Shown here: positions 42,355-51,351 of the stretch, in pieces | Numbering within the stretch: the stretch's first letter is position 1 | How the letters are laid out: each line of letters begins with the position of its first letter | Assembly (NCBI GenBank): GCA_905147135.1 | Contig: LR990055.1 | Location: forward strand, 248,001-312,000 | Origin: Blastobasis lacticolella | Lineage: Eukaryota; Arthropoda; Insecta; Lepidoptera; Blastobasidae | Length of the DNA: 64,000 bases | Direction: 5' to 3' | Notes under the pieces: generated by a model | Told to the model about the DNA's origin: nothing | The model's database searches: none | Seen by the model: only the letters and a program-made list of their open reading frames with translations | Position numbers and translations under genes: made by a program

Positions 42355-42729
42355 CAGGGGTGGACTAACGAACAAAGCGGGAAAGGCGGCCTGCCCCGGG
42401 CCTCTGGTCCAGGGGGGCCTCCAAACGTCTCCAAGTTGCCTTGATCAAATCCTATACAAGGCTTTAAAATATGCTTAGAACATATCGAAGAGGTCGTTCG
42501 GAGTTGTGACAGGGGCGTAGCTATCGCCGTATCACTATTCAAACAGAATTAAGATCAGGGTCGAGGACCCCCTCCGCCAAAGAAGTAATTTTAACTAAAT
42601 AAATAAAAACACTTAAACATACAAATGTGAACTGAATAAAAAGCTTGTAAAATTACATCAAACTTCTTAAACTGGGGGCCTTATAAAGGTTGTCCGCCCC
42701 GGGCCTCTGATGGACTTAGTCCGGTACTG
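42355..42729. mobile_element. Possible hAT-like non-autonomous insertion
   Basis: The left end CAGGGGTGGACTAAC and the right end, read in reverse, CAGTACCGGACTAAG share CAG....GGACTAA, as hAT terminal repeats often start CAGGGGT. GCCCCGGGCCTCTG occurs near both ends in direct orientation. No 8-bp duplication is visible (CGCGCCGC against CCGGCGTC), so the call is weak. The sequence to the right (GCGTCGCGCCAACAAAG) may be the displaced MITE end. Confidence 0.35.
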
Positions 42730-42734
42730 CCGGC

Positions 42735-43040
42735 GTCGCGCCAACAAAGTGTTGCCAATGTACGCTATTTATCGCCATTTGGGGTATTCGAGATTAAAAT
42801 TAGCGACGAAAAAATTGTAATGGTGAATTGTTTAGGCTATCTCAGGCTTTGGGCCAAGGTACATAAATAAACATAATCTAAACCCGACGGTTTCGCGGAT
42901 GATTGTGGGTTCCAAGTACATTTACCTACTATAATAGGACCACGATTAGTCCGAATCAACTGACAGTGGTAGAAAATATAAAATGTGGATTTGGCAATAT
43001 CTATTGGATAATCTGTCCTTGTCAGTCATTGTCCATTATT
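42735..43040. other. Non-coding, nothing recognised
   Basis: No gene or repeat landmark was recognised apart from the possible displaced MITE end at 42730-42765. Confidence 0.4.
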
Positions 43041-43044
43041 ATTT

Positions 43045-43503
43045 AGGCGATCCGCACACTGGAACGCAGCACCGTACAGTTGTGCGTGAGGTGCGTTAGT
43101 GCGTGACATAAAGTTATTTGAGCTGTCATCGGTTTCTATGGAAATTACTCATAGACGAACACACTGACAACACATCCACGCGCGTTCGTGCGGATCCGTA
43201 GTTTTTTTTCTTTGCAACATTTGACACGGGCTGCGGGTCAGATAAGTTTTTGGCGCTGTACTTTCCACATAAAAAGGCGTCAAATAGGCCGCTGCTGTGA
43301 AGTGAGGTCTCCAGGATTGTCAAATAGGTATTCCGTTACTCAGTTCTCAAATTATTTTTCGCCTAAATAATATAAATTTATGAAAAGATTATAACAATTT
43401 GGAGAATTCCTAAATTTATTATTGTATATAAAACAATATAAAAATTATACATATTTCCAAATTTCGCCAGAATGAACGCTGCGCTCCAATGTGCCAATCG
43501 CCT
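43045..43503. mobile_element. MITE-like element with 26-bp imperfect inverted ends
   Basis: The left end 43045-43070 (AGGCGATCCGCACACTGGAA, CGCAGC) matches the reverse complement of 43478-43503 (GCTGCGCTCCAATGTGCCAA, TCGCCT) at 22 of 26 positions. The 407-bp interior has no coding domain and includes a piece like family H (CAGATAAGTTTTTGGCGCTG). No clear target duplication. Likely an old DNA transposon derivative. Confidence 0.55.
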
Positions 43504-43724
43504 CAACAATATTTTTCAAGTCTGTCAAATTATTTGTTATGACTTTTATGAATGACGTTCTATGACGGATAAAAGACATAGCATTAGTTGCCATACAGAA
43601 ATTTTTTTTTTTTAAAGCGATTCGGTCTTAGCGTGGTCCTACTATACTGCTCTTGCTGACACTAGCATACATCAGCTATACATCTTGATGCGGTTGAACG
43701 AACAAATAACTCTGACGGTTACCG

Positions 43725-43860
43725 TAGTCAATAAAACAGCGCCGTCTACAGTGCCACAAAAATGTCTGACCGGGTAACAGCATCGCTGTTGTTGGCATTG
43801 ACATAACATTTCAAAACGGCAACACTTAGTTCCGGTTTTGGCCACCGGATCGAATAGGTT
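43725..43860 (+). repeat. Dispersed repeat family H, copy 2
   Basis: AACAGCGCCGTCTACAGTGC, TGTCTGACCGGGTAACAGCA, TCGCTGTTGTTGGCATTG, AACACTTAGTTCCGGTTTTG and GCCACCGGATCGAATAGG. Confidence 0.7.
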
Positions 43861-43949
43861 TGTCAACAATCTTGTCTAGCCGCCAGATATAACATTGTTA
43901 ACGCGTACAAGAATTTGTATGGACAGTGGTAACCATTCCAATAGCTATG

Positions 43950-44105
43950 TTTATTTATTTATTTATTTATTAATCCTTACAATATTTCGTACATTCTGTC
44001 TTACTTATAGTTAATAGTACTACCCTGCCAAACTGCATAACAGTTTGTTGGCAATGGTGTTTCTCTCGTAATACAATCCGGATAACGCTTACAACTGGTT
44101 AACAA
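43950..44105 (-). repeat. (TTTA)n repeat with adjoining possible retroelement tail
   Basis: Five to six TTTA units at 43950-43971 are followed by ATCCTTACAATATTTCGTAC and CATTCTGTCTTACTTATAG. On the minus strand this would be a 3' end with a TAAA-type tail. The parent element is not recognised. Confidence 0.4.
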
Positions 44106-44109
44106 ATTC

Positions 44110-44760
44110 ATCACTTAGTTTTACTTACACAACCAACTTGTAATCCTGTGCATACACAATAAGTGGAGCCATACAGATAGTTCATTACATACTCATATAC
44201 TACACCACTATACACCCCGGGACGGGTCCCAAGGTATACAACGGTGCAACACATGATCATGAATACCGTGCGACGGTTGCTCATTGGGTGGACCCAACGA
44301 GCAACCGGCACACAGCACTGCATAGGTACAAATCTGTGAATGTCTTTAACTCACACAAGCAACCCATATGAGCTAGTCTTGAGCATATATAATAATAAAT
44401 AGAGCCATACAGATAGATCATTACATACCCATATATTACACCACTATACACCCCGGGACGGGTCCCAAGGTATACAACGGTGCAACACACAAGCATGAAT
44501 ACCGTGCGACGGCTGCTCATTGGGTGGGCCCAACGAGCAACCGCCACACAGCACCACGCAGATACACCTCTGTACATGTCTTTTACTTACACAACCAACC
44601 CACATGAGCTAATCTTGTGCATATACAATAAGTGGAGCCTATAAAATAATAAATGCAGAATGCATACATAAAAATGGAGCCATACAGATAGTTCATAACA
44701 TATCCATATATTACACCACTATACACCCCGAGATGGGTCCCAAGAGATGTGTAATACGTC
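44110..44760. repeat. Tandem repeat, 236-bp unit, about 2.6 copies
   Basis: The word GAGCCATACAGATAG starts at 44166, 44402 and 44677. The spacings are 236 and 275 bp, the second enlarged by about 35 bp of AT-rich insertion near 44640-44675. Each unit has CACCACTATACACCCCGGGA, CGGGTCCCAAGGTATACAAC and a hairpin (44276-44305, 44512-44541). The third unit is cut after GGGTCCCAAGAGATG. Two minus-strand frames (44111-44323, 44281-44577) encode the same residues from each unit (e.g. RRTVFM, CCTVVYLGTRPGVYSGV), but no wider gene is seen. Confidence 0.9.
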
Positions 44761-44764
44761 GTTG

Positions 44765-45525
44765 GATAGCTATTTTCAAGCTGAACAAAAGTAACTATGG
44801 CGCTTGTTCCAAATATTAGTCCGTTCCGGTTTATGCTGTACTATACATATTACAGTAATAAGTATTTTTTTCTGTTCTACCCACATTTAATAGTCAGAAC
44901 TAAATCCACGGTGTTATACCGCCAGTGCAAAGTTACATCGTGCGCATGCATGTAAGACGGCCAAATCAAAAACAATCAGATGGAGTGCATTGAATTTGAT
45001 TGAAGATACCAACTAATTATGGCCGTTTTTTTTTGCAATAAACACTGAAATATTTATTGCAAATGCTAAAAACATAAGTTTTACAAATAATACATGATGT
45101 TTATTATACTTTACATAAAAAAGATACTCCATTGCTGTTTTTGGTTGCTGCTTATCGGAATTGCGTACGAATTAGAGGCAGCCTCAGGTTGAGGCACGCA
45201 CTAAAATATAAATATATAAATTACAAAAAAATCCTACCATAAATATTTAAAAAACTCCAAAAAAATTCTACCGTAAATATTTAATAATTTCACCTGGCAA
45301 GTGCGTTTTGACAAATGTCAAAGACACAAATACGTAAGAGTGGGTTACTTAAGCCCGCGGGGACTATTCTAGCGACAAATCCCGGTTCAGCCGCTAGCGA
45401 TAAATCTGTTAGAAAAAAGTCGAATTTGATTCTGTACGGCGGTAAGTCAATTGTACACGAACAAGAAGAACTACGATCCATGGCCATGAAGTAAGCTTTG
45501 GGCAATTGTTCGTCTATTTTATACT
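44765..45525. other. Non-coding, nothing firm
   Basis: GCAATAAA and TTTATTGC at about 45034-45060 can pair. AAAAAATCCTACC/ATAAATATTTAA words repeat at 45224-45282. No gene was recognised. Confidence 0.4.
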
Positions 45526-45528
45526 GAA

Positions 45529-45738
45529 CTAGCGGACCCGACAGACGTTGTCCTGTCTACACGTCTTTAATTTGAAAATTTCAAACTTTTTTTAATAAGC
45601 TAAAACATTCTGACAAAATTGTGAATCTAAACCATTCCCAGATCCCCTTGAACACACACAAAAAATTTCATCAAAATCGGTCCAGTCGTTTGAGAGAAGT
45701 TCAGTGACATACACACTCACAGAAGAATTATATATATA
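45529..45738 (-). mobile_element. Helitron-like non-autonomous element 1
   Basis: On the minus strand it ends GACAGGACAACGTCTGTC, GGGTCCGCTAG, then T. That is a GACAG/CTGTC hairpin followed within a dozen bases by CTAG before T, the Helitron 3' signature. Inner words (CAAACGACTGGACCGATTTT, GATGAAATTTTTTGTGTGTG, TCACTGAACTTCTCTC) match a common insect repeat of this class. The 5' end merges into TATATATA. Confidence 0.6.
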
Positions 45739-45739
45739 A

Positions 45740-45941
45740 CTAGTGGACCCGGCGCGACTTCGTACGCGTACACCTATTTTACCCTTACCTACCCTTTTTT
45801 TCTTACTTAAAAACCTTCCTCTTGAATCACTCTATCTATTAAAAAAAACCGCATCAAAATCCGTTACGTAGTTTCAAAGATTTAAGCATACAAAGGGACA
45901 TAGGGACAGAGAAAGCGACTTTGTTTTATACTATGTAGTGA
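45740..45941 (-). mobile_element. Helitron-like non-autonomous element 2
   Basis: On the minus strand it starts TCACTACATAGTATAAAACA and holds AAGTCGCTTTCTCTGTCCCT, AAACTACGTAACGGATTTTG and ATGCGGTTTTTTTTAATAG. It ends AAGTCGCGCCGGGTCCACTAG before T. A TC start and CTAG end before T fit a Helitron. It abuts element 1 on one side and the LINE 5' truncation on the other. Confidence 0.6.
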
Positions 45942-46786
45942 AGATATTACTCGAGGATCGCCAGCTGATCAGTGACCGTCAATATGGCTTTCGTCATGGT
46001 CGCTCAGCTGGTGACCTTCTTGTGTACCTAACACACCGGTGGGCTGAGGCTGTCGAGAGCAAGGGGGAGGCTTTGGCTGTCGGTCTTGATATAGCCAAGG
46101 CATTTGATCGGGTCTGGCACAGGGCACTGCTAACAAAACTCCCGAAGTACGGTATCCCCGAGGGGCTCTGCAATTGGGTATCCAGCTTTCTGTCTGGACG
46201 GAGCATCCAAGTCGTTGTCGACGGATGCTGCTCCGATACCAAGACCATTAATTCTGGAGTACCCCAAGGTTCAGTGCTATCTCCCACGCTGTTTCTTCTG
46301 CATATCAATGATATGCTGAATATTCCCAGTATTCATTGCTATGCAGATGACAGTACTGGAGATGCTTGTTATACTGGCCGTGCGAATATCCCTCGTTCCG
46401 TGGTGTCGGAAAGCCGAATAAGACTTGTGTCAGAGATTGAACACTCCTTGGAGCAAGTTGCTCACTGGGGCAGACTGAACCTAGTGGAATTCAACCCTTC
46501 AAAGACACAGGTCTGCGCATTTTCCGCCAAAAAGGATCCCTTTGTCAATGTGCCGAAGTTCCAAGGGACACCCCTTTCCATCTCAAAAAGTATCGGGATC
46601 CTTGGTGTCGACATATCGGATAACGTGCGCTTCCGGAGTCACCTAGAAGGTAAGGCCAAACTGGCTTCGAAAAAGCTTGGCGTGCTTAACCCCAGGGCAG
46701 CGCCTGCTGCTGTACAAGGCACAGGTGCGGCCTCATATGGAGTATTGTTCCCATCTTTGGGCCGGCGAAACTGCCGACCTGCTTAA
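45938..46786 (+). pseudogene. Reverse transcriptase domain fragment of CR1/Jockey-type LINE
   Basis: The conceptual product copies the LINE RNA into DNA at the insertion site. Visible motifs in order: SDRQYGFRHGRSAGDL (about residue 12), AVGLDIAKAFDRVWH (about 47), SGVPQGSVLSPTLFLLHIND (about 107), and the catalytic CYADDSTGD (about 133). Then follow HWGRLNLVEFNPSKT (about 176) and SIGILGVDISDNVRFRSHLE (about 215). The catalytic Asp pair is intact, but the protein lacks its N-terminal endonuclease and first RT motifs. The true reading continues in another frame after LGVLN (about 46690); the remaining residues to 46786 are out-of-frame. Confidence 0.9.
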
Positions 46787-47272
46787 TCCTTTGGACTCCG
46801 TACAGAGACGCGCCGTACGAATTGTCGACGATCCCATACAAACAAGCAAGTTAGAACCACTGGCTAACCGAAGGGACTTTGGCTCCCTGTGTGTGTTCTA
46901 TCGGCTGTACAATGGGGAGTGTTCCGAGGAACTTTTCGATCTGGTGCCCACAGCACAATTCCGCCATCGCACCACCCGCCGTGGGCTGGGTACTCATCCC
47001 CACTACGTAGACCCTCTGTTGGTCACCACGCGAAGGTTCGAAAGAACGTTTCTCGCTCGTACGATTCGGATGTGGAATGAGCTCCCAGCCACAGTGTTTC
47101 CTTTGGACTATGACATGGGATCGTTCAAGAGGTATATTAGAGGTCTCTTTAGAGGCGGGCAACGCATTGGTGACTCCCCTGGTGTTGCTGATGTCCATAG
47201 GCGGCGGTGACCACTGTCCATCAGGTGGCCCGCTTGCCTGTTTGTCTGCTAAGTAACATAAAAAAAAAAGCG
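45942..47272 (+). mobile_element. CR1/Jockey-type LINE, 5'-truncated, with 3' UTR and poly-A-like tail
   Basis: The element begins inside the reverse transcriptase coding region directly after the Helitron-like DNA and ends with stop TGA (47208-47210), a ~50-base 3' UTR (CACTGTCCATCAGGTGGCCC, GCTTGCCTGTTTGTCTGC) and an A-run at 47263-47272. It is the largest LINE remnant in the window and the reference for the fragments at 2049, 11738, 52990 and 53098. No target duplication was recognised. Confidence 0.9.
46677..47210 (+). pseudogene. C-terminal domain of the same LINE protein, after a frameshift
   Basis: This frame resumes at LTPGQRLLLYKAQVRPHMEY, CSHLWAGE, then SVQRRAVRIVDDP, RRDFGSLCVFYRLYNGECSE, RTIRMWNELPATVFP and ends GVADVHRRR-stop. 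It joins logically to the reverse transcriptase fragment that ends in frame 2 near 46690 (this one is frame 3), so a small deletion there broke the ORF. The WNELP..VF ending is typical of Jockey/CR1-type LINE C-termini and recurs at 51737, 53310 and 54121. The Met at 46677 is a by-product of the frame opening and not a start. A minus-strand frame at 46851-47198 is a shadow. Confidence 0.9.
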
Positions 47273-47294
47273 AAATTGAAATCTTAATAAAAAA

Positions 47295-47870
47295 ATCATA
47301 ATCACCTTGGCGTTAATGTCCCGATTGTGCTTTTGCGCCCGAAGGCCTGGGATCCGCCTTGACCATGATCCATGTTTTCGCAGATCAGGTAATTACAGTG
47401 GAGCTACTGCCATCTGACCTTCGTGACCCTGCTACAAGGGGACTCTGACCAGATTGGATCATGGTTACACATTCAGTCGCCTGTATAAATTAAATAAATA
47501 AATATTCGTGGACAAATTCACACAGCGCCATCTAGCCCCAAAGTAAAGCTTGTGTTATGGGTGCTAGATAAGTGATAAACTACTTAAATACTTTTTAAAT
47601 ACATATTTATTATACATAGAACACCCAGACCCGTAACAGAAATTAAAATTCATTATTTCAATTTCTGCCCGGCCGGGAATCGAACCCGGGACCTCTTGCG
47701 TGGCAGACCGGCATGTTAACCATTGAACCACTCAGGTGTATGTGCAGGTTTCATCACGATGTTTTCCCTCACCGTAAGAGCATCATTGGTACATGGCCGC
47801 AGCGGGATTCGAACCTGGTACCTCTCGCTTATTAGTCAAATACCCTAACCGCTCGGCCACTGAGGCTCTC
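47295..47870 (-). mobile_element. SINE A copy, interrupted by SINE B
   Basis: The left part 47295-47486 (plus) has TCACCTTGGCGTTAATGTCC, CGCCTTGACCATGATCCATG, AGATCAGGTAATTACAGTGG, AGATTGGATCATGGTTACAC and ATTCAGTCGCCTG. The right part 47737-47870 resumes TATGTGCAGGTTTCATCACG, CCCTCACCGTAAGAGCATC, GGGATTCGAACCTGGTACCT and ACCGCTCGGCCACTGAGGCT. On the minus strand the head reads GTGGCCGAGCGGTTA...GGTTCGAATCCC, the best-kept tRNA A- and B-box of the family here (Ser/Leu-like). Confidence 0.9.
47482..47741 (-). mobile_element. SINE B copy nested in SINE A
   Basis: TGTAT at 47482-47486 and 47737-47741 may be the target duplication. Between them (plus) lie AATATTCGTGGACAAATTCA, CACAGCGCCATCTAGCCCCA, GAACACCCAGACCCGTAACA, CCCGGCCGGGAATCGAACCC, GGGACCTCTTGCGTGGCAGA and CCATTGAACCACTCAGGT. 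On the minus strand the head is an almost complete tRNA-Gly(GCC) relative. Well kept, and younger than the SINE A it splits. Confidence 0.9.
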
Positions 47871-47879
47871 CAGAAATTG

Positions 47880-48265
47880 AAATGTAAATATTATGGCAAT
47901 ACTTGCATACCATAAACCATTTCTTATTATATTACCATCTATTACTACTTATCATCTGGCAGGCCGAAAGATTGTCGAAAGAAATGTAATTTGATATCAA
48001 TGTGTTTTGTACCATTGTGGTGGATAAGATTGAGCGCAATTTTCTGTGTACTGTAGCGGGTACTTAAACAAAACATCTATATCAGCGTTAGACTCTAGCC
48101 ACCGAATTTTTGCACTGTAGAATTTGTGCTCTATGTTACGGTATCATTAAAAGTTTGTCTAACTCGACAAATAAGTCGGACTGAAATGTTTTGATTCTGA
48201 TGTAGGAGAGCTGTGCCCCCTCATCCTACCTACCTTAGGGGGCCTACCTAGGGAGCAAAATTTGC
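47880..48265. other. Non-coding, nothing recognised
   Basis: No gene or repeat landmark was recognised. Confidence 0.4.
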
Positions 48266-48269
48266 AGTG

Positions 48270-48340
48270 TGGTGTCCAACAGAGTAAAATAGCATCGCCG
48301 TCCACACTAAGAGGTGTCGTAAAAGGCGACTTATTTCAGA
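48270..48340 (+). repeat. Dispersed repeat family C, 5' fragment
   Basis: TGTGGTGTCCAACAGAGTAA, AATAGCATCGCC, ACTAAGAGGTGTCGTAAAAG and GCGACTTATTTC parallel the first 70 bases of family C. The 3' two thirds are absent, which is unusual for a retroposed family that should truncate at the 5' end. Confidence 0.6.
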
Positions 48341-48344
48341 GGTA

Positions 48345-48615
48345 GGGCTTACTTTTCCAAGCTTCAGGTTTTTACCTACCTTATATATACTCTTGCAAGC
48401 TAGCGAGTAGAGGGGAATAAAAAGTAAGCCTAAATTCGTCCTCAGGTTCTAAATTATCTGCGTAATGCACCAGTCAAATTAGGAGGAAAGATTCGGACTG
48501 TTGGTAAAAAGAAACGAGTAATTAACCCGCTATTACGACATGTGGGAGTATTACCATCCTAAAAATTCAATTCCCCGAATAATGGAGCAGCCACTCTATG
48601 TGTGCCGATTGTCAT
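48345..48615. other. Non-coding spacer
   Basis: Nothing recognised. Confidence 0.4.
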
Positions 48616-48619
48616 AGAA

Positions 48620-48743
48620 ACGCGGTGGCCAAAACTGGAACTGCGGAAAAATATCGACACTTACTTTTGAAATGTATTTGAACTGACATGTCAATCCTAA
48701 AAACAGCGCCGCCGGTACCAGATCTGATAAGTTTGTGGCACTG
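48620..48743 (-). repeat. Dispersed repeat family H, reversed copy
   Basis: CGCGGTGGCCAAAACTGGAA, TATCGACACTTACTTTTGAA, CAATCCTAAAAACAGCGCCG and CCGGTACCAGATCTGATAAG are family H in reverse. The GC-rich MITE follows within a few bases. Confidence 0.6.
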
Positions 48744-48747
48744 CACA

Positions 48748-48914
48748 GCGCAGGCGCGGCGCCGCGCTCACGCCGGCCTGAGCGCGGCCTGAGCGCGGCG
48801 TGAGCGCGGCCTGAGCGCGGCGCGAGCGCGGCGCGATGCTGGCGCGTTGCCTAGGCAACTATCGCACCGCGCTCGCGCCACGCTCGCGCCGAGCTTTGTT
48901 TGTGTCAGGGCCTT
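48748..48914 (+). mobile_element. GC-rich MITE, copy 2 (left end lost)
   Basis: It shares GGCGCGATGCTGGCGCGTTG, CCTAGGCAACTATCGCACCG and CGCTCGCGCC with copy 1 at 42200-42265 and ends CGCTCGCGCCGAGCTTTGTT, TGTGTCAGGGCCTT. The left part is a GAGCGCGGCCT/GTGAGCGCGG tandem rather than the AAGGCC terminus seen in copy 1. Confidence 0.75.
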
Positions 48915-48927
48915 TAATCACGCGTAG

Positions 48928-49030
48928 TCGAAAGTTCACCACTGCGAATCACGAAACATCGAATGGACGTTACACCGAATCACGCGTCGTTGAAAGTTCA
49001 CCATAGTGCATCACGTTACATCGAATTTTC
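48928..49030 (+). repeat. Short tandem array, GAAAGTTCACCACTGC units
   Basis: TCGAAAGTTCACCACTGCGA, ATCACGAAACATCGAATGGA and TTGAAAGTTCACCATAGTGC, ATCACGTTACATCGAATTTT are two units of the array seen at 42012-42150, in the same orientation but on the opposite side of the MITE. Confidence 0.75.
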
Positions 49031-49034
49031 GTTG

Positions 49035-49510
49035 TGCGCCCAATTGGTTTCTTTTTCGATTGGAACACACTTTAAGTCAAAGTTTGTTAACATAAATTCC
49101 TACGCCGTAATCGTCATACAGCGAATATGGCAGCACGGTTAATCCCCATATTGTAAGAGGCACCACATAAAACTCCGCATTATCCAATAGATACTTCCAC
49201 CTGACCCATCGGGTTTCGGTACTTGATGAAGTTTCGACCCGCCCGATGAGCGATGGAAGCTATTAGCCGCCCTTCGTTTAATTAAAAAAAAGTTAAACGA
49301 GCCCTTTGGATTCTGAATCAATTTGAAACTTGGAGCGCCCTCGAAATATTTTTATTGACCAGTAAAATGGTCTGTGGCGGTATTCTGTAGCTTTGACTTT
49401 TTGGTTTCTGTTTCGAAATCGTGTTAGTTTTGTCGTCAATGTACTCCAATCGCGGTCGAGTTAGCGCGTTGTGATTTTTATAAAGTTATTTTATTTTATC
49501 CGTAAATAAA
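49035..49510. other. Non-coding, nothing recognised
   Basis: No gene or repeat landmark was recognised. Confidence 0.4.
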
Positions 49511-49514
49511 ACAA

Positions 49515-49813
49515 TATCATCATCATCTTGGTGTTACTTGGTTGTGACCTAGCGAGAGGGGTACGGGAACCGCCTTGACTATGATCCGATCCGACCTCCG
49601 TGACCCTGCTAACAGAGAAACCTGAGCTGATTGGATCATGGTTATATATATTCAGTCGCCTGAATGTTCAGGTTTCAACACGATGTGTTCCCTCACCGTC
49701 TGAGCATTATCATTCAACTTAGTGCACATAACTTAGAAAAAAGTTACAGGTACATGGCACCTCCGGTACCTCAGTGTACTAGCCGGACCCCTTAACCATT
49801 AGGCCACCGACGC
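49515..49813 (-). mobile_element. SINE A copy
   Basis: The plus strand has ATCATCATCTTGGTGTTAC, CGCCTTGACTATGATCCGAT, CCGTGACCCTGCTAACAGAG, GATTGGATCATGGTTATATA, TTCAGTCGCCTGAATGTTCA, TCCCTCACCGTCTGAGCATT and CCATTAGGCCACCGACGCC. The ATCAGGTAATTACAGTGGAG block is deleted and the B-box is degraded. Confidence 0.85.
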
Positions 49814-49819
49814 CTGGGC

Positions 49820-51150
49820 TGTTAAAGTTAACAAATACGGAATAAACGATAAATAGTGATTTCCGAAAACGAACTAAATACGATAGCTACTCCACAATCC
49901 CGCAACGGATTGAGATGGTAGCCAGTTAAAACGTACCTATTTTGCGAGCCCGAGCGGCTCTTTATGCCACGGTCTACTTCATTACTGGAAAAGATAGCCG
50001 GTTAACCGGCCCGGATTCCGATAGCAGTTTCACTTTATGCCAAATCCTTGATGGCGGCCAATGAGTTTCCAATTGGGATCCCATTCGCGCGTGAGCCGTT
50101 CAATTTACGGTGATATATTTTTAAATTTGTACTAGATGAGTGTTGTAAGTTTTAGTATGCTATTTAATTGAGTTTGTGGCGAACCCTATTATAAATAATG
50201 GAGCTCTTATTTTTTATTACTATTTAAACAGTATTATATCTGATTCCAAATTTATTGTGATCAAGACATCGGGATAAAATAATAATGTAGCTAGTTTTAC
50301 AGTAGCTCAGTTCAGTTACCAAAAGGGTATTGAATATGAATGTGGATGGATATACAGAAAAATATTACTTGCATGGATATTAATGAGCGAAAGGCGAGCG
50401 TGGAGATGACAGCGGATACAATGAATGGAGGAATGATGATTATAAATATAATAAAATCGTTTCATTTTAAACAAAAGAACTTAATAAATGGGTACTCCTA
50501 GAGCTTGATTTATAATCCGATTACCCCACGACTGATATACATTACAACTGCTCCAGATACCTTTCAAAAACCACCTTGCATACAAAGTTACTCATTTATG
50601 CAACTGAATAACTCACTTCAGTCTCCATCCATTCATCTATTTCCAACATAAAATATGATCCCGGCGCTCCATTAATTTCCTCAATGACGATTCTCGAACC
50701 GATCTCGCTGCGATGCAGATTCGATTGCGTTGCACAATGGGGCATTCGTTACTGAGGCTACGTGGTGACGTCAGAGATGATAGAGAGCCCCCGGTAAGGC
50801 AAGATGTATGCCCCGATCAACGGTGCCGGCGCAGACATCCTTTGTGAAGGATTCCGCTGCCGATCGGTGCATCAATTCGATTTAGCTATGTGAAAGGCGA
50901 ATTTACTTGTATTTTGTTTGTGGTAGGGTTTTTTTTCTTTGTTTATTATACTATTTATTGCACACAATAAAGAAATACAGATGTATAACATAGATATAAC
51001 TGACACAACAGGCACATCTTATTTCTAAAAGAAATAAATTTTATGATTCTTTGGACATTTGCGGTGGCTAGTGGTTAATTGATGAAAGCGTTTTTATAGA
51101 ATGTATTGATTGTCTTATTCGGAATACTATTTATATGGATTTTCTATAAC
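49820..51150. other. Non-coding, nothing recognised
   Basis: No gene or repeat landmark was recognised. 50650-50880 is GC-moderate and repeat-poor. Confidence 0.4.
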
Positions 51151-51156
51151 ATATTT

Positions 51157-51300
51157 CTGATGGAAAGTGATCACTGCCGCCCGTACACACCCGCAGTCCG
51201 GGAAGTAGCGAATACGTTGCCAACCTTTGAAATAGTTAACGTTTAGGCTTGTAACCCGCATAGTTACAGCTCTGCCACCAAGCAGATTACAAGCTTTGTT
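51157..51300 (-). mobile_element. LINE 3' UTR fragment, reversed
   Basis: The plus strand CTGATGGAAAGTGATCACTG, CCGCCCGTACACACC is the reverse of the GGCGGCGGTGACCACTTTCC, ATCAGG LINE 3' UTR. Farther right AGCTCTGCCACCAAGCAGAT may be another UTR remnant. No coding part. Confidence 0.5.
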
Positions 51301-51351
51301 GTGTTATGATTTGAACCGGCTACTATACACTATACCACACTATGGCCGTGT

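Noticed and set aside
42165..42444. Arg/Ala-rich frames
   Set aside because: They arise from the GC-rich MITE interior (repeated CGTTGCCTAGCAA / GCGCCGCGCT) and not from a gene.
44110..44760. LTR pair of a retrotransposon
   Set aside because: Copies are adjacent (236 bp apart) with no internal gag/pol region, no TG..CA ends and no primer site; it is a tandem repeat.
47640..47737. tRNA-Gly gene on the minus strand
   Set aside because: The tRNA-like sequence is the head of SINE B: it lacks a proper 3' acceptor half and continues into the SINE body.
47810..47870. tRNA-Ser/Leu gene on the minus strand
   Set aside because: A- and B-boxes are good, but acceptor-stem pairing is absent and the sequence continues as SINE A.
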